Assembly (NCBI RefSeq): GCF_000774145.1
Contig: NZ_KN322985.1
Span: 874,590-938,589, forward strand
From: Pseudomonas mediterranea CFBP 5447
GTDB taxonomy: Bacteria > Pseudomonadota > Gammaproteobacteria > Pseudomonadales > Pseudomonadaceae
Direction: 5' to 3'
DNA: 64,000 nucleotides
The notes beneath the pieces are model-generated. The model was not told the DNA's origin. It saw only the letters and a list, made by a program, of their open reading frames with translations, and ran no database searches. Position numbers and translations under genes: made by a program. This document shows, piece by piece, positions 23,737-33,001 of the stretch (its first letter is position 1; each line of letters opens with the position of its first letter).

Positions 23737-25416
23737 ATGAGCATGCTCAAAGACCCGTCTTCCAAATACCGCGCCTTCCCGACCATCAACCTGCCGGATC
23801 GCACCTGGCCGTCGAAGACCATCACCGCCGCGCCGATCTGGTGCAGCTCCGACCTGCGCGACGGCAACCAGTCGCTGATCGAGCCGATGGACGCGGTCAA
23901 GAAACTGCGCTTCTGGAAAACCCTGGTCGCCGTGGGCGTCAAGGAAATCGAAGCGTCGTTCCCGGCGGCCTCGCAAACCGACTTCGACTTCGTGCGCACC
24001 CTCATCGAAGAAGGCCACATCCCGGACGACACCACCATCCAGGTGCTGACCCAGGCCCGTGAAGACCTGATCGCCCGCACGTTCGAGTCCCTGCGTGGCG
24101 CGAAGAAAGCCATCGTCCACCTCTACAATGCCACCTGCCCGTCGTTCCGCCGCATCGTGTTCAACCAGGACAAGGAAGGCGTGAAGGAAATCGCGGTGAA
24201 CGCGGCCAAGCTGTTCGTCAAGTACGCTGCCCAGCAGCCGGAAACCCAGTGGCAGTTCGAGTACTCGCCAGAGACGTTCAGCGCCACTGAGCTGGAGTTC
24301 GCCAAGGAAGTCTGCGACGCAGTGATCGAAGTCTGGAACCCGACCCCTGAGCACAAGGTGATTCTCAACCTGCCCGCCACCGTGGAAGTCGCCACCCCGA
24401 ACGTCTACGCCGACCAGATCGAGTGGTTCCACCGCAACATCACCCGTCGTGACAGCGTGCTCATCAGCCTGCACACCCACAACGACCGTGGCACCGGCGT
24501 GGCCGCTACCGAGCTGGGCCTGATGGCCGGCGCCGACCGTGTCGAAGGCTGCCTGTTCGGCAACGGCGAGCGCACCGGCAACGTCGACCTGGTAACCGTG
24601 GCCCTGAACCTCTACACCCAGGGCATCGACCCAGAGCTGGATTTCTCCGACATCGATGGCGTGCGCAAAGTGGTCGAAGAGTGCAACCAGATTCCGGTGC
24701 ACCCACGTCACCCTTACGTCGGTGACCTGGTTCACACCGCGTTTTCCGGCTCGCACCAGGACGCCATCCGCAAGGGCTTTGCCCAGCAGAAACCAGACAC
24801 GCTGTGGGAAGTGCCGTACCTGCCGATCGACCCGGCCGACATTGGCCGCAGCTACGAGGCAGTGATCCGCGTCAACAGCCAGTCGGGCAAGGGCGGCATC
24901 GCCTACCTGCTGGAGCAGGAATACGGCATCAGCCTGCCACGCCGCATGCAGATCGAGTTCAGCCAGGTGGTACAGCGCGAGACCGACCGCCTCGGCCTCG
25001 AAATGACCGCCCAGCAGATCCACGGCCTGCTGCAACGCGAATACCTGCAAGCCAACACCCCGTACGCGCTGGTCAGCCATCGCCTGCAGGAAGAGAACGG
25101 CAACAGCGCGGTGGAAGTGGAAGTTGCCAGCAAGGGCCAGGGCGAAACCAACCTGCACTGGCGCGGCAAGGGCAACGGCGCGCTGGAGGCGCTGGTGGCC
25201 GGCCTGCCAATTCCGGTGGAGATCATGGACTACAACGAACACGCCATCGGTGCCGGCACCAATGCCAAGGCAGCGGCGTACATCGAACTGCGGGTCAACG
25301 GTGAACGTGCGGTACACGGCGTGGGCATCGATGAAAACATCACCACCGCCAGCTTCAAGGCCCTGTTCAGCGCGCTGAACCGCTCGCTGAGCCAGCCTGA
25401 GGCCAAGGCGGCCTGA
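23737..25416 (+). CDS. leuA: 2-isopropylmalate synthase
   Basis: A 559-residue enzyme making 2-isopropylmalate from acetyl-CoA and 2-oxoisovalerate, the first committed step of leucine synthesis. The HMGL-like barrel motif DLRDGNQSLIEPM is at residue 45, HTHNDRGTGVAA near 247 carries the metal ligands, and the C-terminal LeuA dimer regulatory domain (about 430-550) confers leucine feedback. The length fits the long LeuA type. An ATG after AAAGGATTCCGCCC starts it. A 435-base leader region with a possible attenuator precedes it, and a strong terminator follows. Confidence 0.97.
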   Translation: MSMLKDPSSKYRAFPTINLPDRTWPSKTITAAPIWCSSDLRDGNQSLIEPMDAVKKLRFWKTLVAVGVKEIEASFPAASQTDFDFVRTLIEEGHIPDDTTIQVLTQAREDLIARTFESLRGAKKAIVHLYNATCPSFRRIVFNQDKEGVKEIAVNAAKLFVKYAAQQPETQWQFEYSPETFSATELEFAKEVCDAVIEVWNPTPEHKVILNLPATVEVATPNVYADQIEWFHRNITRRDSVLISLHTHNDRGTGVAATELGLMAGADRVEGCLFGNGERTGNVDLVTVALNLYTQGIDPELDFSDIDGVRKVVEECNQIPVHPRHPYVGDLVHTAFSGSHQDAIRKGFAQQKPDTLWEVPYLPIDPADIGRSYEAVIRVNSQSGKGGIAYLLEQEYGISLPRRMQIEFSQVVQRETDRLGLEMTAQQIHGLLQREYLQANTPYALVSHRLQEENGNSAVEVEVASKGQGETNLHWRGKGNGALEALVAGLPIPVEIMDYNEHAIGAGTNAKAAAYIELRVNGERAVHGVGIDENITTASFKALFSALNRSLSQPEAKAA

Positions 25417-25432
25417 TTCGCGGCTGAAATGC

Positions 25433-25467
25433 AAAAGGCCCCGGGGTGTGAACCCTGGGGCCTTTTT
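25433..25467 (+). terminator. leuA terminator
   Basis: AAAAGGCCCCGGGG and CCCTGGGGCCTTTTT form a long GC stem with a T-run, directly after leuA. Confidence 0.9.
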
Positions 25468-25501
25468 GTTTGGCGGTGGTCTTGTGCCGACTGTCATGGC
25501 C

Positions 25502-25570
25502 CCATCGCGAGCAGGCTCGCTCCCACAGGTTCCATGCTGCTCTTGTGGGAGCGAGCCTGCTCGCGATGGC
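25502..25570. repeat. REP pair, family A (inverted)
   Basis: Two inverted GGGAGCGAGCCTGCTCGC motifs between the convergent leuA and coiled-coil genes. Confidence 0.88.
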
Positions 25571-25592
25571 AGTCTGTCAGGCGACAGCAATC

Positions 25593-26009
25593 TCAGGCAT
25601 GGGTATCGACAGAACCGGCCATGGCCTGCAACAACGCTGCCCGCAAGGTCTGCAAGGCGGCCTGGGTGCCCATGATCTGGGTCTGGATGGCCATGGCCTG
25701 CTGGAGCTTCTGCTCTTCGTTGGCCTGGCTTTTCTCCACGCGGGCCAGTTCGGCCTGCTGTTGAGCCAACAGCTTTTCAGCCTGCTCGATCTGCTTCTTC
25801 AGTTGCTCGATGACATCCACACCACTGCTGGCAGGCGCACCGGCGACGTTGGCGCCGCTGGTATCGACCTTCAGTGACTTTTCCTTCCCGTCGCCGGCAT
25901 CAGTCGATGCCGCCGCAGCGGCCGCCGTTTCTTCGGCCGCCCCGTCGATCCGGACCTTTGGGGCCGAGAGTGGGTAAGGATTTACGGTAGTTGCGCTGAT
26001 CGTGGTCAT
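25593..26009 (-). CDS. Small coiled-coil protein of unknown function
   Basis: A 138-residue protein with a low-complexity Ala/Ser/Gly N-terminal half and an amphipathic coiled coil from about residue 68 to 110 (QLKKQIEQAEKLLAQQQAEL, then RVEKSQANEEQKL). No signal peptide or catalytic motif is seen. ATG 26009 follows CAAGGAGGAGTCCCA. It is separated by about 70 bases from the amidase gene on the same strand. Function unknown. Confidence 0.7.
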   Translation of the reverse strand: MTTISATTVNPYPLSAPKVRIDGAAEETAAAAAASTDAGDGKEKSLKVDTSGANVAGAPASSGVDVIEQLKKQIEQAEKLLAQQQAELARVEKSQANEEQKLQQAMAIQTQIMGTQAALQTLRAALLQAMAGSVDTHA

Positions 26010-26077
26010 TGGGACTCCTCCTTGGCTGCCCCGTTATCGGCACGCAACAGCGCTTCTTAAGAGCTGAATCGTTTCAA

Positions 26078-26869
26078 TCAGATGAATTCGAAACGGTCGG
26101 CATCCAGGTTCGCCGGAAAGCGCTTGCGATAGCCCGCCAGGTCCGCCGCATTCAAACTCACCATGAACACACCATCGGCCTCCCCCGCGCTGAGCAAGGT
26201 TTCGCCCTGGAAGTCCAGCACCTGACTGTCGCCGGTATAGGCGAAGCCCTTGCCATCGGTGCCGATGCGATTCACCGCCGCCACGTAGCACAGGTTCTCG
26301 ATGGCGCGGGCCGGCAGCAGGCGGTTCCAGTGCTGGCGCCGGGCACCCGGCCAGTTGGCGGTGTACAGCAACAGGTCGGTGTCCTCGGCGTCGCGGCTCC
26401 AGGCCGGGAAACGCAGGTCGTAGCAAATCAGTGGACGGACCCGCCATCCCTTGAGCTCGAACAGCACTTGCCGCTCGCCCGGTGTGTAGTGATCGTGTTC
26501 GCCAGCCATGCGGAACAGATGGCGCTTGTCGTAGTGCAGCACCTCGCCGTCCGGTCGCACCCAGAGCAGGCGGTTGCGATGGCTGCCGTCAGCGGCCTGG
26601 ACAATCAGGCTACCCGTGATCACCGCATCCAGCCTTGCCGCCTGGGTCCGCATCCATACGCTGGTGGGCCCGTGTTCCGGCTCCGCCAGGGCTTGCGACT
26701 CCATGGAAAACCCGGTGGTGAACATTTCCGGCAGGATGATCAGGTCCGCCCCCCGCGCCTGCTCCAGCAGGCTTTCGAAATGCTCCAGGTTGGCCTGGCG
26801 GTCATGCCACGCCAGGGTGGTCTGGATCAGGGCGATATCGAGGTTCGGCAATGCACTCAGATCACGCAT
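26078..26869 (-). CDS. Omega-amidase, nitrilase family (YafV-like)
   Basis: A 263-residue carbon-nitrogen hydrolase. The catalytic triad is visible: Glu in LPEMFTTGF, Lys in HYDKRHLF and Cys in LICYDLRFP. Such enzymes hydrolyse 2-oxoglutaramate and 2-oxosuccinamate. They often partner glutamine or methionine transaminases, and the start here overlaps the end of the aminotransferase gene by 13 bases (ATG inside CTATGCGTGATCTGA). This coupling supports a joint role in methionine salvage. The frame is open 16 codons upstream, within the aminotransferase gene. Confidence 0.92.
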   Translation of the reverse strand: MRDLSALPNLDIALIQTTLAWHDRQANLEHFESLLEQARGADLIILPEMFTTGFSMESQALAEPEHGPTSVWMRTQAARLDAVITGSLIVQAADGSHRNRLLWVRPDGEVLHYDKRHLFRMAGEHDHYTPGERQVLFELKGWRVRPLICYDLRFPAWSRDAEDTDLLLYTANWPGARRQHWNRLLPARAIENLCYVAAVNRIGTDGKGFAYTGDSQVLDFQGETLLSAGEADGVFMVSLNAADLAGYRKRFPANLDADRFEFI

Positions 26870-28005
26870 AGTTTTTCCGCCGCTTCGCGCAGCGTCTCCT
26901 CGCGTTTGGCGAAGCACAGCCGCACCAGGCGCTGGCCTTCGGGTGGGTCCTGGTAGAACACCGACACCGGAATCGTCGCCACGCCGTGCTCACGGGTCAT
27001 CCAGACCGCCATGTCGACATCGTTCAGGTCCGGGCGGATGTGCGAATAATCCACCAACTGGAAATAGGTGCCGGCCACGCGCTTGAAGCTGAACCGCGAC
27101 GGGGCCAGCAGATCGCAGAACAGGTCGCGCTTGGCCTGGTAGAAATCCGGCAGCTCTTCCACATGCTCGGGATGCGCGGCCATGTAGTCGGCCAAGGCAT
27201 ATTGCAGCGGCGTCACGCCACAGAAGCTGACGTACTGATGCACCTTGCGCAGCTCCGCTGTCAGGGCCGGTGGCGCCACGACGTAGCCGGTTTTCCAGCC
27301 GGTAACGTGGTAGGTCTTGCCGAACGAACTGACCACGAAGGCACGGCGGTACAGCTCCTCGTGGGCCAGTACGCTGGCATGGGGTACACCATCGAATACC
27401 AGGTGTTCGTAGACTTCATCGCTGATCAGGTAGATATCGCGATCACGGATCAACGCCGCCAGCTGATCCAGCTCGGCGCGACTGATCAGGGCGCCGCTGG
27501 GGTTGTGGGGCGTGTTGAGAATGATCATCCGCGTGCGCGGGCTCAGGGCTTCGCCGAGCTTCTGGAAATCGATGGAAAAATCATCCAGGCCCAGCTGGAC
27601 GTGTACGCAACGGCCACCGGCCAATTGGACCGAGGGCTCGTAACTGTCATAGCAGGGGTCGAACACGATCACTTCATCGCCGCTTTGAACGACCGCCGCG
27701 ATGGCGCAGAAAATCGCCTGGGTCGCACCGGGGGTCACAGTGACTTCCTGGTCGGCGTCGACCTGGGCGCCATAACTGCGGGCGATCTTCGCCGCGATCT
27801 GCTGACGCAGGGCCGGCAGCCCGGTCATGGGTGAATACTGGTTATGACCTTGGGCAATATGCCGGCCGACCGCGTCGCGCAGGGCCTGCGGACCATCGAA
27901 ATCGGGAAACCCCTGGGACAGGTTGAGCGCACCGGTCTGCGCGGCGAGCTGGGACATCTGGGTGAAAATGGTGATGCCGACATTCGGCAGCTTGCTGGTG
28001 ATCAT
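26857..28005 (-). CDS. Methionine-type PLP aminotransferase (YbdL-like)
   Basis: A 382-residue class I/II aminotransferase. The PLP lysine is in SSFGKTYHVTGWKTGY near residue 235. The substrate-phosphate and carboxylate contacts are in NTPHNPSG and the Asp/Tyr pair in ISDEVYEH. YbdL-type enzymes transaminate methionine, and related ones glutamine, to the oxo-acid. The downstream omega-amidase would then remove the by-product amide. ATG 28005 gives MITSKLPNVGITIFTQMS, the family start; the 89 earlier codons run through a REP element and a terminator. Confidence 0.92.
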   Translation of the reverse strand: MITSKLPNVGITIFTQMSQLAAQTGALNLSQGFPDFDGPQALRDAVGRHIAQGHNQYSPMTGLPALRQQIAAKIARSYGAQVDADQEVTVTPGATQAIFCAIAAVVQSGDEVIVFDPCYDSYEPSVQLAGGRCVHVQLGLDDFSIDFQKLGEALSPRTRMIILNTPHNPSGALISRAELDQLAALIRDRDIYLISDEVYEHLVFDGVPHASVLAHEELYRRAFVVSSFGKTYHVTGWKTGYVVAPPALTAELRKVHQYVSFCGVTPLQYALADYMAAHPEHVEELPDFYQAKRDLFCDLLAPSRFSFKRVAGTYFQLVDYSHIRPDLNDVDMAVWMTREHGVATIPVSVFYQDPPEGQRLVRLCFAKREETLREAAEKLCVI

Positions 28006-28076
28006 CAGGGGGTCTCTGCGTCTGCACCCGGCTCTGGCGCGGCGCGGGAGAGGTCGAGGATAGCCCAATCGCCGGG

Positions 28077-28110
28077 CATGAAAAAGGGTGCCGAATTGGC
28101 ACCCTTTCCA
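28077..28110 (-). terminator. Terminator after der
   Basis: AAAGGGTGCC-GAATT-GGCACCCTTT, a 10-bp stem. It lies about 180 bases beyond the der stop, past a REP pair, and before the aminotransferase gene. Confidence 0.75.
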
Positions 28111-28123
28111 TTTGTCGCTCGAC

Positions 28124-28248
28124 CCGTGGCGAGGGAGCTTGCTCCCGCTGGGCTGCGTAGCAGCCCCTTGGGTTCCGCCTGATCTACTGCAACGCGGGCT
28201 AGGTGGGGGTTGCTTCGCAACCCAGCGGGAGCAAGCTCCCTCGCCACA
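28124..28248. repeat. REP pair, family B (inverted)
   Basis: TGGCGAGGGAGCTTGCTCCCGCTGGG at the left is matched by its inverse at the right, with GCTGCG/GCAGC extensions. Confidence 0.85.
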
Positions 28249-28286
28249 AAAGCTCTCTCGCCACAAGCCCAATAGCAGGCGCCGGT

Positions 28287-29759
28287 TCAGCGCTTGTCGC
28301 GACGCTTCTTCTCGGCCTTCTTGTGGTGCGACATCAAACGACGCTTCTTGTTGACCTGGCGGTCGGTGAGCGTGTTCTTGTTGCCTTCGTACGGGTTCTC
28401 GCCGCCCTTGAACTCGATGCGGATCGGCGTACCGACCAGCTTCAGGACACGGCGATAGGTGTTTTCCAGGTAACGGACGTACGACTTGGGCACCTTCTCG
28501 ATCTGGTTGCCGTGGATCACGATGATCGGCGGGTTGGCGCCGCCCAGGTGAGCGTAACGCAGCTTGATCCGGCGGTTGTTGACCATCGGTGGCGCGTGCT
28601 CGCCAACCGCGTCTTCCAGGATCTGGGTCAGGCGATTGGTCGGCCAGCGGGTCACCGCCGACTTGAAGGAGTTCTGCACCGACGCGTAGAGGTTACCCAC
28701 GCCCGTACCGTGCAAGGCCGAGATGAAATGGATATCGGCGAAGTCGACGAAGAACAGCCGACGCTGCAATTCGACCTTCACGAAATCGCGCTCGCTCGGC
28801 GTCATGCCGTCCCACTTGTTGATCGCGATGACCAGCGCACGACCGGCCTCCAGGGCGAAGCCCAGCAGGTTCAAGTCGTGATCGACCACGCCTTCGCGGG
28901 CATCCATCACGAAGATCACCACGTTGGCGTCCTTGATGGCCTGCAGCGTCTTGACCACGGAGAACTTCTCGACTTCCTCGTGGATCTTGCCGCGCTTGCG
29001 CACACCGGCGGTGTCGATCAGCGTGTACTTCTCTTCGTTGCGCTCGAAGGGAATGTAGATACTGTCGCGGGTGGTACCGGGCTGGTCGTACACGATGACC
29101 CGGTCTTCGCCGAGCATGCGGTTGACCAGCGTCGACTTGCCCACGTTCGGACGGCCGATGATCGCGATCTTGATCCCGTCCTTTTCGCTCGGGCCCGGAA
29201 TGCGCTTGGCTTCCTCGCCTTCGGCAACGATCTCTTCCTCGCCTTCTTCCGGCTCGTCTTCGTCGTCTTTCGGGAAATCAGCCAGGGCGACTTCCAGCAA
29301 CTGGCTAATGCCGCGACCGTGGGCACCGGCAATCGGGATCGCCTGGCCCATGCCCAACGGCGCGAACTCGGCGCGGGCCATGTCCGGGTCGATGTTGTCG
29401 ACCTTGTTGGCGACCACATGGGAGCGCTTGTTACGCTTGCGCAAATGCTCGGCGATCATCTGGTCGGCGGCGGTAAAACCAGCCTTGGCGTCTACCAGGA
29501 ACAGCACCACATCGGCTTCTTCAATGGCGAGCAGCGACTGCTCGGCCATTTTTTCGTCCATGCCATGTTCATCACCGGAGATACCGCCGGTGTCGATCAG
29601 AATATAGGTACGCCCTTGCCACTTGGCCTCACCGTATTGGCGATCACGGGTCAGACCGGACAAGTCGCCGACGATGGCGTCGCGAGTCCTGGTCAGGCGG
29701 TTGAACAAGGTGGACTTGCCGACGTTCGGTCGGCCCACCAGGGCGATTACGGGAACCAT
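28287..29759 (-). CDS. der: Ribosome-assembly GTPase Der (EngA)
   Basis: A 490-residue essential GTPase for 50S subunit maturation. Two tandem G domains each show a P-loop GRPNVGKST (residues 9 and about 205), DTGG/DTAG switch II and NKVD/NKWD. A C-terminal KH-like domain follows. An acidic linker EDEPEEGEEEIVAEGEE lies between the G domains. The C-terminus is basic (KKAEKKRRDKR). ATG 29759 (MVPVIALVG) follows GGAGAG. It is the last gene of the long minus-strand series from iscR, and a terminator separates it from bamB. Confidence 0.97.
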   Translation of the reverse strand: MVPVIALVGRPNVGKSTLFNRLTRTRDAIVGDLSGLTRDRQYGEAKWQGRTYILIDTGGISGDEHGMDEKMAEQSLLAIEEADVVLFLVDAKAGFTAADQMIAEHLRKRNKRSHVVANKVDNIDPDMARAEFAPLGMGQAIPIAGAHGRGISQLLEVALADFPKDDEDEPEEGEEEIVAEGEEAKRIPGPSEKDGIKIAIIGRPNVGKSTLVNRMLGEDRVIVYDQPGTTRDSIYIPFERNEEKYTLIDTAGVRKRGKIHEEVEKFSVVKTLQAIKDANVVIFVMDAREGVVDHDLNLLGFALEAGRALVIAINKWDGMTPSERDFVKVELQRRLFFVDFADIHFISALHGTGVGNLYASVQNSFKSAVTRWPTNRLTQILEDAVGEHAPPMVNNRRIKLRYAHLGGANPPIIVIHGNQIEKVPKSYVRYLENTYRRVLKLVGTPIRIEFKGGENPYEGNKNTLTDRQVNKKRRLMSHHKKAEKKRRDKR

Positions 29760-29785
29760 GCGGCTCTCCACTTCGTTATTTCAGA

Positions 29786-29816
29786 AAATACAAAAGCCGC
29801 TGCGAGGCAGCGGCTG
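29786..29816 (-). terminator. bamB terminator
   Basis: On the minus strand AGCCGCTGC-CTC-GCAGCGGCT then TTTGTATTTT. It lies between the bamB stop and the der start, so der probably has its own promoter or depends on readthrough. Confidence 0.85.
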
Positions 29817-29860
29817 GTGCTCAGGTGAAGCCGCTTGGGGATTGAACCCCAAGCATAGTC

Positions 29861-31012
29861 TTACTTGATGGTCAGGGCTTCCAGTTTGCCGCTGTTGCCA
29901 TACACATAGATCATGTTGCCTGCCACCAGCGGACGGGCACGCAGGCCGTCGCTGTCGATACGTTCGCGGCCGACGAAACGACCGTCCACCTGGCTCAGCA
30001 GGTGCAGGTAACCTTCCAGGTCACCGACTGCAACGTAGCTGGAGAACACTTCCGGGGCCGACAGTTGGCGACGGGCCAGGGAATCGTTGCTCCACAGTGC
30101 AGTGGTGGAGCGCTCGTCGACGCCTTCAACCGTGCCCGAGGACAGGCTGACGTAGACGCTGCCGAAACCCTGGGCGACACCGGCGTAGCTGGACGCATCG
30201 CGCTGCCACAGCGGACGACCGCTTTCCAGGTCCAGCGCCGCAACGCGACCCTGGTAGCTGGCGACATAGATCGTGCCGCCAGACAACAGCAGGCCGCCAT
30301 CGATGTCGACCACGCGCTCCAGTTCCGAACGACCTTGTGGAACGGCAACACGCTGCTCCCACACCGGCACGCCATTGGAGATGTCCAGGGCAACCACTTT
30401 ACCGGTGGACAACCCGGCCACCGCGAGGCGGTTGGTGACGATCGGTGCGCTGGTGCCACGCAGGGTCAGGACCGCCGGAGTGCTGTCGTACAACCAGCGC
30501 TGGTTGCCGGTAGCAGCATCCAGGCCGATCAGACGGTCATCCTGGGTCTGGACCACGACTACATCACCGTTGGAAGCAGGCGGTGCGAGTACTTCGCTGG
30601 TCACGCGGGCGCGCCATTTCTCTTCACCGCTGCTGGCGTCCAGGGCGACGATCTCACCCTTGAGCGTGCCGATCATGACCAGCCCGTAACCCACGCCAAC
30701 GGCGCCGGACACCGGCAGTTCGAGATCTTTTTCCCATTTGACGTCGCCGTTCAGGCGATCCATCGCCATCACCACGCCCGTGACGTCACCGGCATAGATG
30801 GTGTCGCCGTCGATGGCTGGCACCAGCATGTTGTAGGTTTCGCCCTGGCCGTCGCCGATGGAGCGGCTCCACTGCTTCTGCAACACGACTTCTTCTTTGA
30901 AGTCGGTCAGTTCAGCCGGCGGCAGTTCTTTCTTGCTGTTGCTGCTGCAACCCGCGGCCAGAATGGCCAGAGCCAGCAATGCTGCATGTTTCCAACGGAT
31001 CACGTCACGCAT
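29861..31012 (-). CDS. bamB: Outer-membrane assembly lipoprotein BamB
   Basis: A 383-residue lipoprotein of the BAM complex, which inserts beta-barrels into the outer membrane. The lipobox LAILAAGC places the lipidated cysteine near residue 22. The rest is an eight-bladed PQQ-type propeller (repeats such as VYAGDVTGVVMAMDRLNG and GTIYVASYQGRVAALDLESG). ATG 31012 overlaps the stop of yfgM by eight bases, showing coupling. The 35 upstream codons in frame lie inside yfgM. Confidence 0.96.
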   Translation of the reverse strand: MRDVIRWKHAALLALAILAAGCSSNSKKELPPAELTDFKEEVVLQKQWSRSIGDGQGETYNMLVPAIDGDTIYAGDVTGVVMAMDRLNGDVKWEKDLELPVSGAVGVGYGLVMIGTLKGEIVALDASSGEEKWRARVTSEVLAPPASNGDVVVVQTQDDRLIGLDAATGNQRWLYDSTPAVLTLRGTSAPIVTNRLAVAGLSTGKVVALDISNGVPVWEQRVAVPQGRSELERVVDIDGGLLLSGGTIYVASYQGRVAALDLESGRPLWQRDASSYAGVAQGFGSVYVSLSSGTVEGVDERSTTALWSNDSLARRQLSAPEVFSSYVAVGDLEGYLHLLSQVDGRFVGRERIDSDGLRARPLVAGNMIYVYGNSGKLEALTIK

Positions 31013-31646
31013 CCCCTTTGGCCAGGTCGTCCAGCTTGATTTGCAGGCCACCGACTGCGGCTTCGTCCGACAGCGCAGCCTTGGCTTTTTGGTAGGCCGC
31101 ATAGGCCTCGTCAGCACGACCCAGCTGTACCAGCAAGTCGCCCTTGAGTTCTTCGCGGGTCGCCAGGAACGCCTTGTCGGCGTCGCCGTCGAGCAGCTTC
31201 AATGCATCTTCAGTCTTGTTCTGAGCCGCCAGCACCTGCGCCAGGCGCTGACGCGCCACTTCGCCCAGGGTCGGATTGGCAGGCTTGTCGACGATCCCCT
31301 TGAGTTCGGTGGCCGCGTCGTCCAGCTTGCCGCTGTCTACCGCGACCTTGGCCACGAACAGGCGGCCGTATTGCGCGTAGGCAGTGCCGCCGTATTCGCT
31401 GTTGAGCTTGCCGGCAAGGTCCGCCACGCGGGCAGCGTCAGGCTTACCGTCCGGGGTCAGGCTAGTTTCCAGCAATTGCTGATAGAGCATCGAGGCGCCT
31501 TGCGACTGGTTGCTCTGGTATTTCTGGAACGCCTGCCAGCCGAATACGATGACCAGCGCCAACAGGCCGCCAGTGACCAGCGGCTTGCCGTTGCGACTCC
31601 ACCAGTCCTTCAAATCCGCCAGCTGTTCATCTTCGGTACTCGACAC
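31005..31646 (-). CDS. yfgM: YfgM-type TPR membrane protein
   Basis: A 213-residue single-pass inner-membrane protein. The cytoplasmic N-terminus DEQLADLKDWWSRNGKP precedes a membrane segment (about 24-43), followed by a periplasmic TPR-like domain. YfgM acts as a chaperone ancillary to SecYEG/PpiD. Its coupling to bamB is widely conserved and agrees with a role in delivering outer-membrane proteins. Confidence 0.92.
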   Translation of the reverse strand: MSSTEDEQLADLKDWWSRNGKPLVTGGLLALVIVFGWQAFQKYQSNQSQGASMLYQQLLETSLTPDGKPDAARVADLAGKLNSEYGGTAYAQYGRLFVAKVAVDSGKLDDAATELKGIVDKPANPTLGEVARQRLAQVLAAQNKTEDALKLLDGDADKAFLATREELKGDLLVQLGRADEAYAAYQKAKAALSDEAAVGGLQIKLDDLAKGDA

Positions 31647-31686
31647 CCCAATACTCCTTAATCGCTAAATCGGCTGTTTGACAGCT

Positions 31687-32976
31687 TCAACCCTGCACGA
31701 CGCAGGTGGCCAGGTGTGCAGCAAGTGCATCCCAGGCAATACTTTGTTGTTCGCCCTGGCCACGCAGGGGTTTGAAACCTACCACTTGTTGGGCCAGTTC
31801 GTCGTCGCCCAGGATCAGTGCATACAGCGCACCGCTCTTGTCGGCCTTCTTGAACTGGCTCTTGAAGCTGCCGCCACCGGCGTTGATCTGCAGGCGCAGG
31901 CCAGGCAATTGGTCGCGGACCCGTTCGCTCAGGGCCAGGGCCGCCAGTTCGGCCGCTTCACCGAAGGCACACAGGTAGACGTCGACCTGACGGGAAAGCG
32001 CTTCCGGCACCTTGTCCAAGGCCTCGAGCATCAGCACCAGGCGTTCGATGCCCATGGCAAAGCCCACGCCTGGCGTCGGCTTGCCGCCCATCTGCTCCAC
32101 CAGGCCGTCGTAGCGGCCGCCGGCACACACGGTGCCCTGGGCGCCCAGCTTGTCGGTGACCCATTCGAAGACGGTCTTGCTGTAGTAATCCAGGCCGCGG
32201 ACCAACTTGGGGTTGATCACATAAGGAATGCCCACGGCGTCCAGGCGTGCCTTCAAGCCTTCGAAGTGCGCGCGGGATTCGTCGTCGAGGTAGTCGGCCA
32301 TTTTCGGCGCATCGGCCAAGATCGCCTGGGTATCGGCGTTCTTGGTGTCGAGCACGCGCAGCGGATTGGTCTTCAGACGACGCTGGCTGTCTTCGTCGAG
32401 CTTGTCCAGGTGCGCGGAAAGAAACTCCACCAACGCCTCGCGGTAGCGGCCACGGGACTCGCTGGTGCCCAGGCTGTTGAGCTCAAGCTTGACCGCGTCA
32501 CGAAGGCCCAGCTCGCCCCACAGGCGCCAGGTCATGACGATCAGCTCGGCATCGATGTCCGGACCTTCGAGGTTGAACACTTCCAGGCCGATCTGGTGGA
32601 ACTGGCGATAGCGACCTTTCTGCGGCCGCTCGTGACGGAACATCGGGCCGATGTACCAGAGCTTCTGCACCTGGCCACCGCCGGTGATGCCGTGTTCGAG
32701 CACCGCACGCACACAGGCCGCCGTGCCTTCGGGGCGCAGGGTCAGGGAGTCGCCGTTGCGATCCTCGAAGGTGTACATCTCTTTTTCGACGATGTCGGTC
32801 ACTTCACCGATAGAGCGCTTGAACAGCTCGGTGAACTCGACGATTGGCATGCGGATCTGCCGATAACCGTAGTTATCCAGCAAACGCGCGACGGTGCCCT
32901 CGAAATAGCGCCACAGGGGCGTCTGTTCGGGCAGGATGTCGTTCATGCCACGGATGGCTTGCAGAGACTTGCTCAC
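31687..32976 (-). CDS. hisS: Histidyl-tRNA synthetase
   Basis: A 429-residue class II synthetase. Motif 1 is at the N-terminus (IRGMNDILPEQTPLWRYFE), motif 2 near residue 113 (FRHERPQKGRYRQFHQIG), the histidine-specific loop is LVRGLDYYSKTVFEW near 258, and motif 3 is GVGFAMGIERL near 310. A C-terminal anticodon-binding domain completes it. It lies between ispG and yfgM as in related pseudomonads. Confidence 0.98.
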   Translation of the reverse strand: MSKSLQAIRGMNDILPEQTPLWRYFEGTVARLLDNYGYRQIRMPIVEFTELFKRSIGEVTDIVEKEMYTFEDRNGDSLTLRPEGTAACVRAVLEHGITGGGQVQKLWYIGPMFRHERPQKGRYRQFHQIGLEVFNLEGPDIDAELIVMTWRLWGELGLRDAVKLELNSLGTSESRGRYREALVEFLSAHLDKLDEDSQRRLKTNPLRVLDTKNADTQAILADAPKMADYLDDESRAHFEGLKARLDAVGIPYVINPKLVRGLDYYSKTVFEWVTDKLGAQGTVCAGGRYDGLVEQMGGKPTPGVGFAMGIERLVLMLEALDKVPEALSRQVDVYLCAFGEAAELAALALSERVRDQLPGLRLQINAGGGSFKSQFKKADKSGALYALILGDDELAQQVVGFKPLRGQGEQQSIAWDALAAHLATCVVQG

Positions 32977-33001
32977 AATAAATCCTTAAAAATTCGTTTG
33001 C

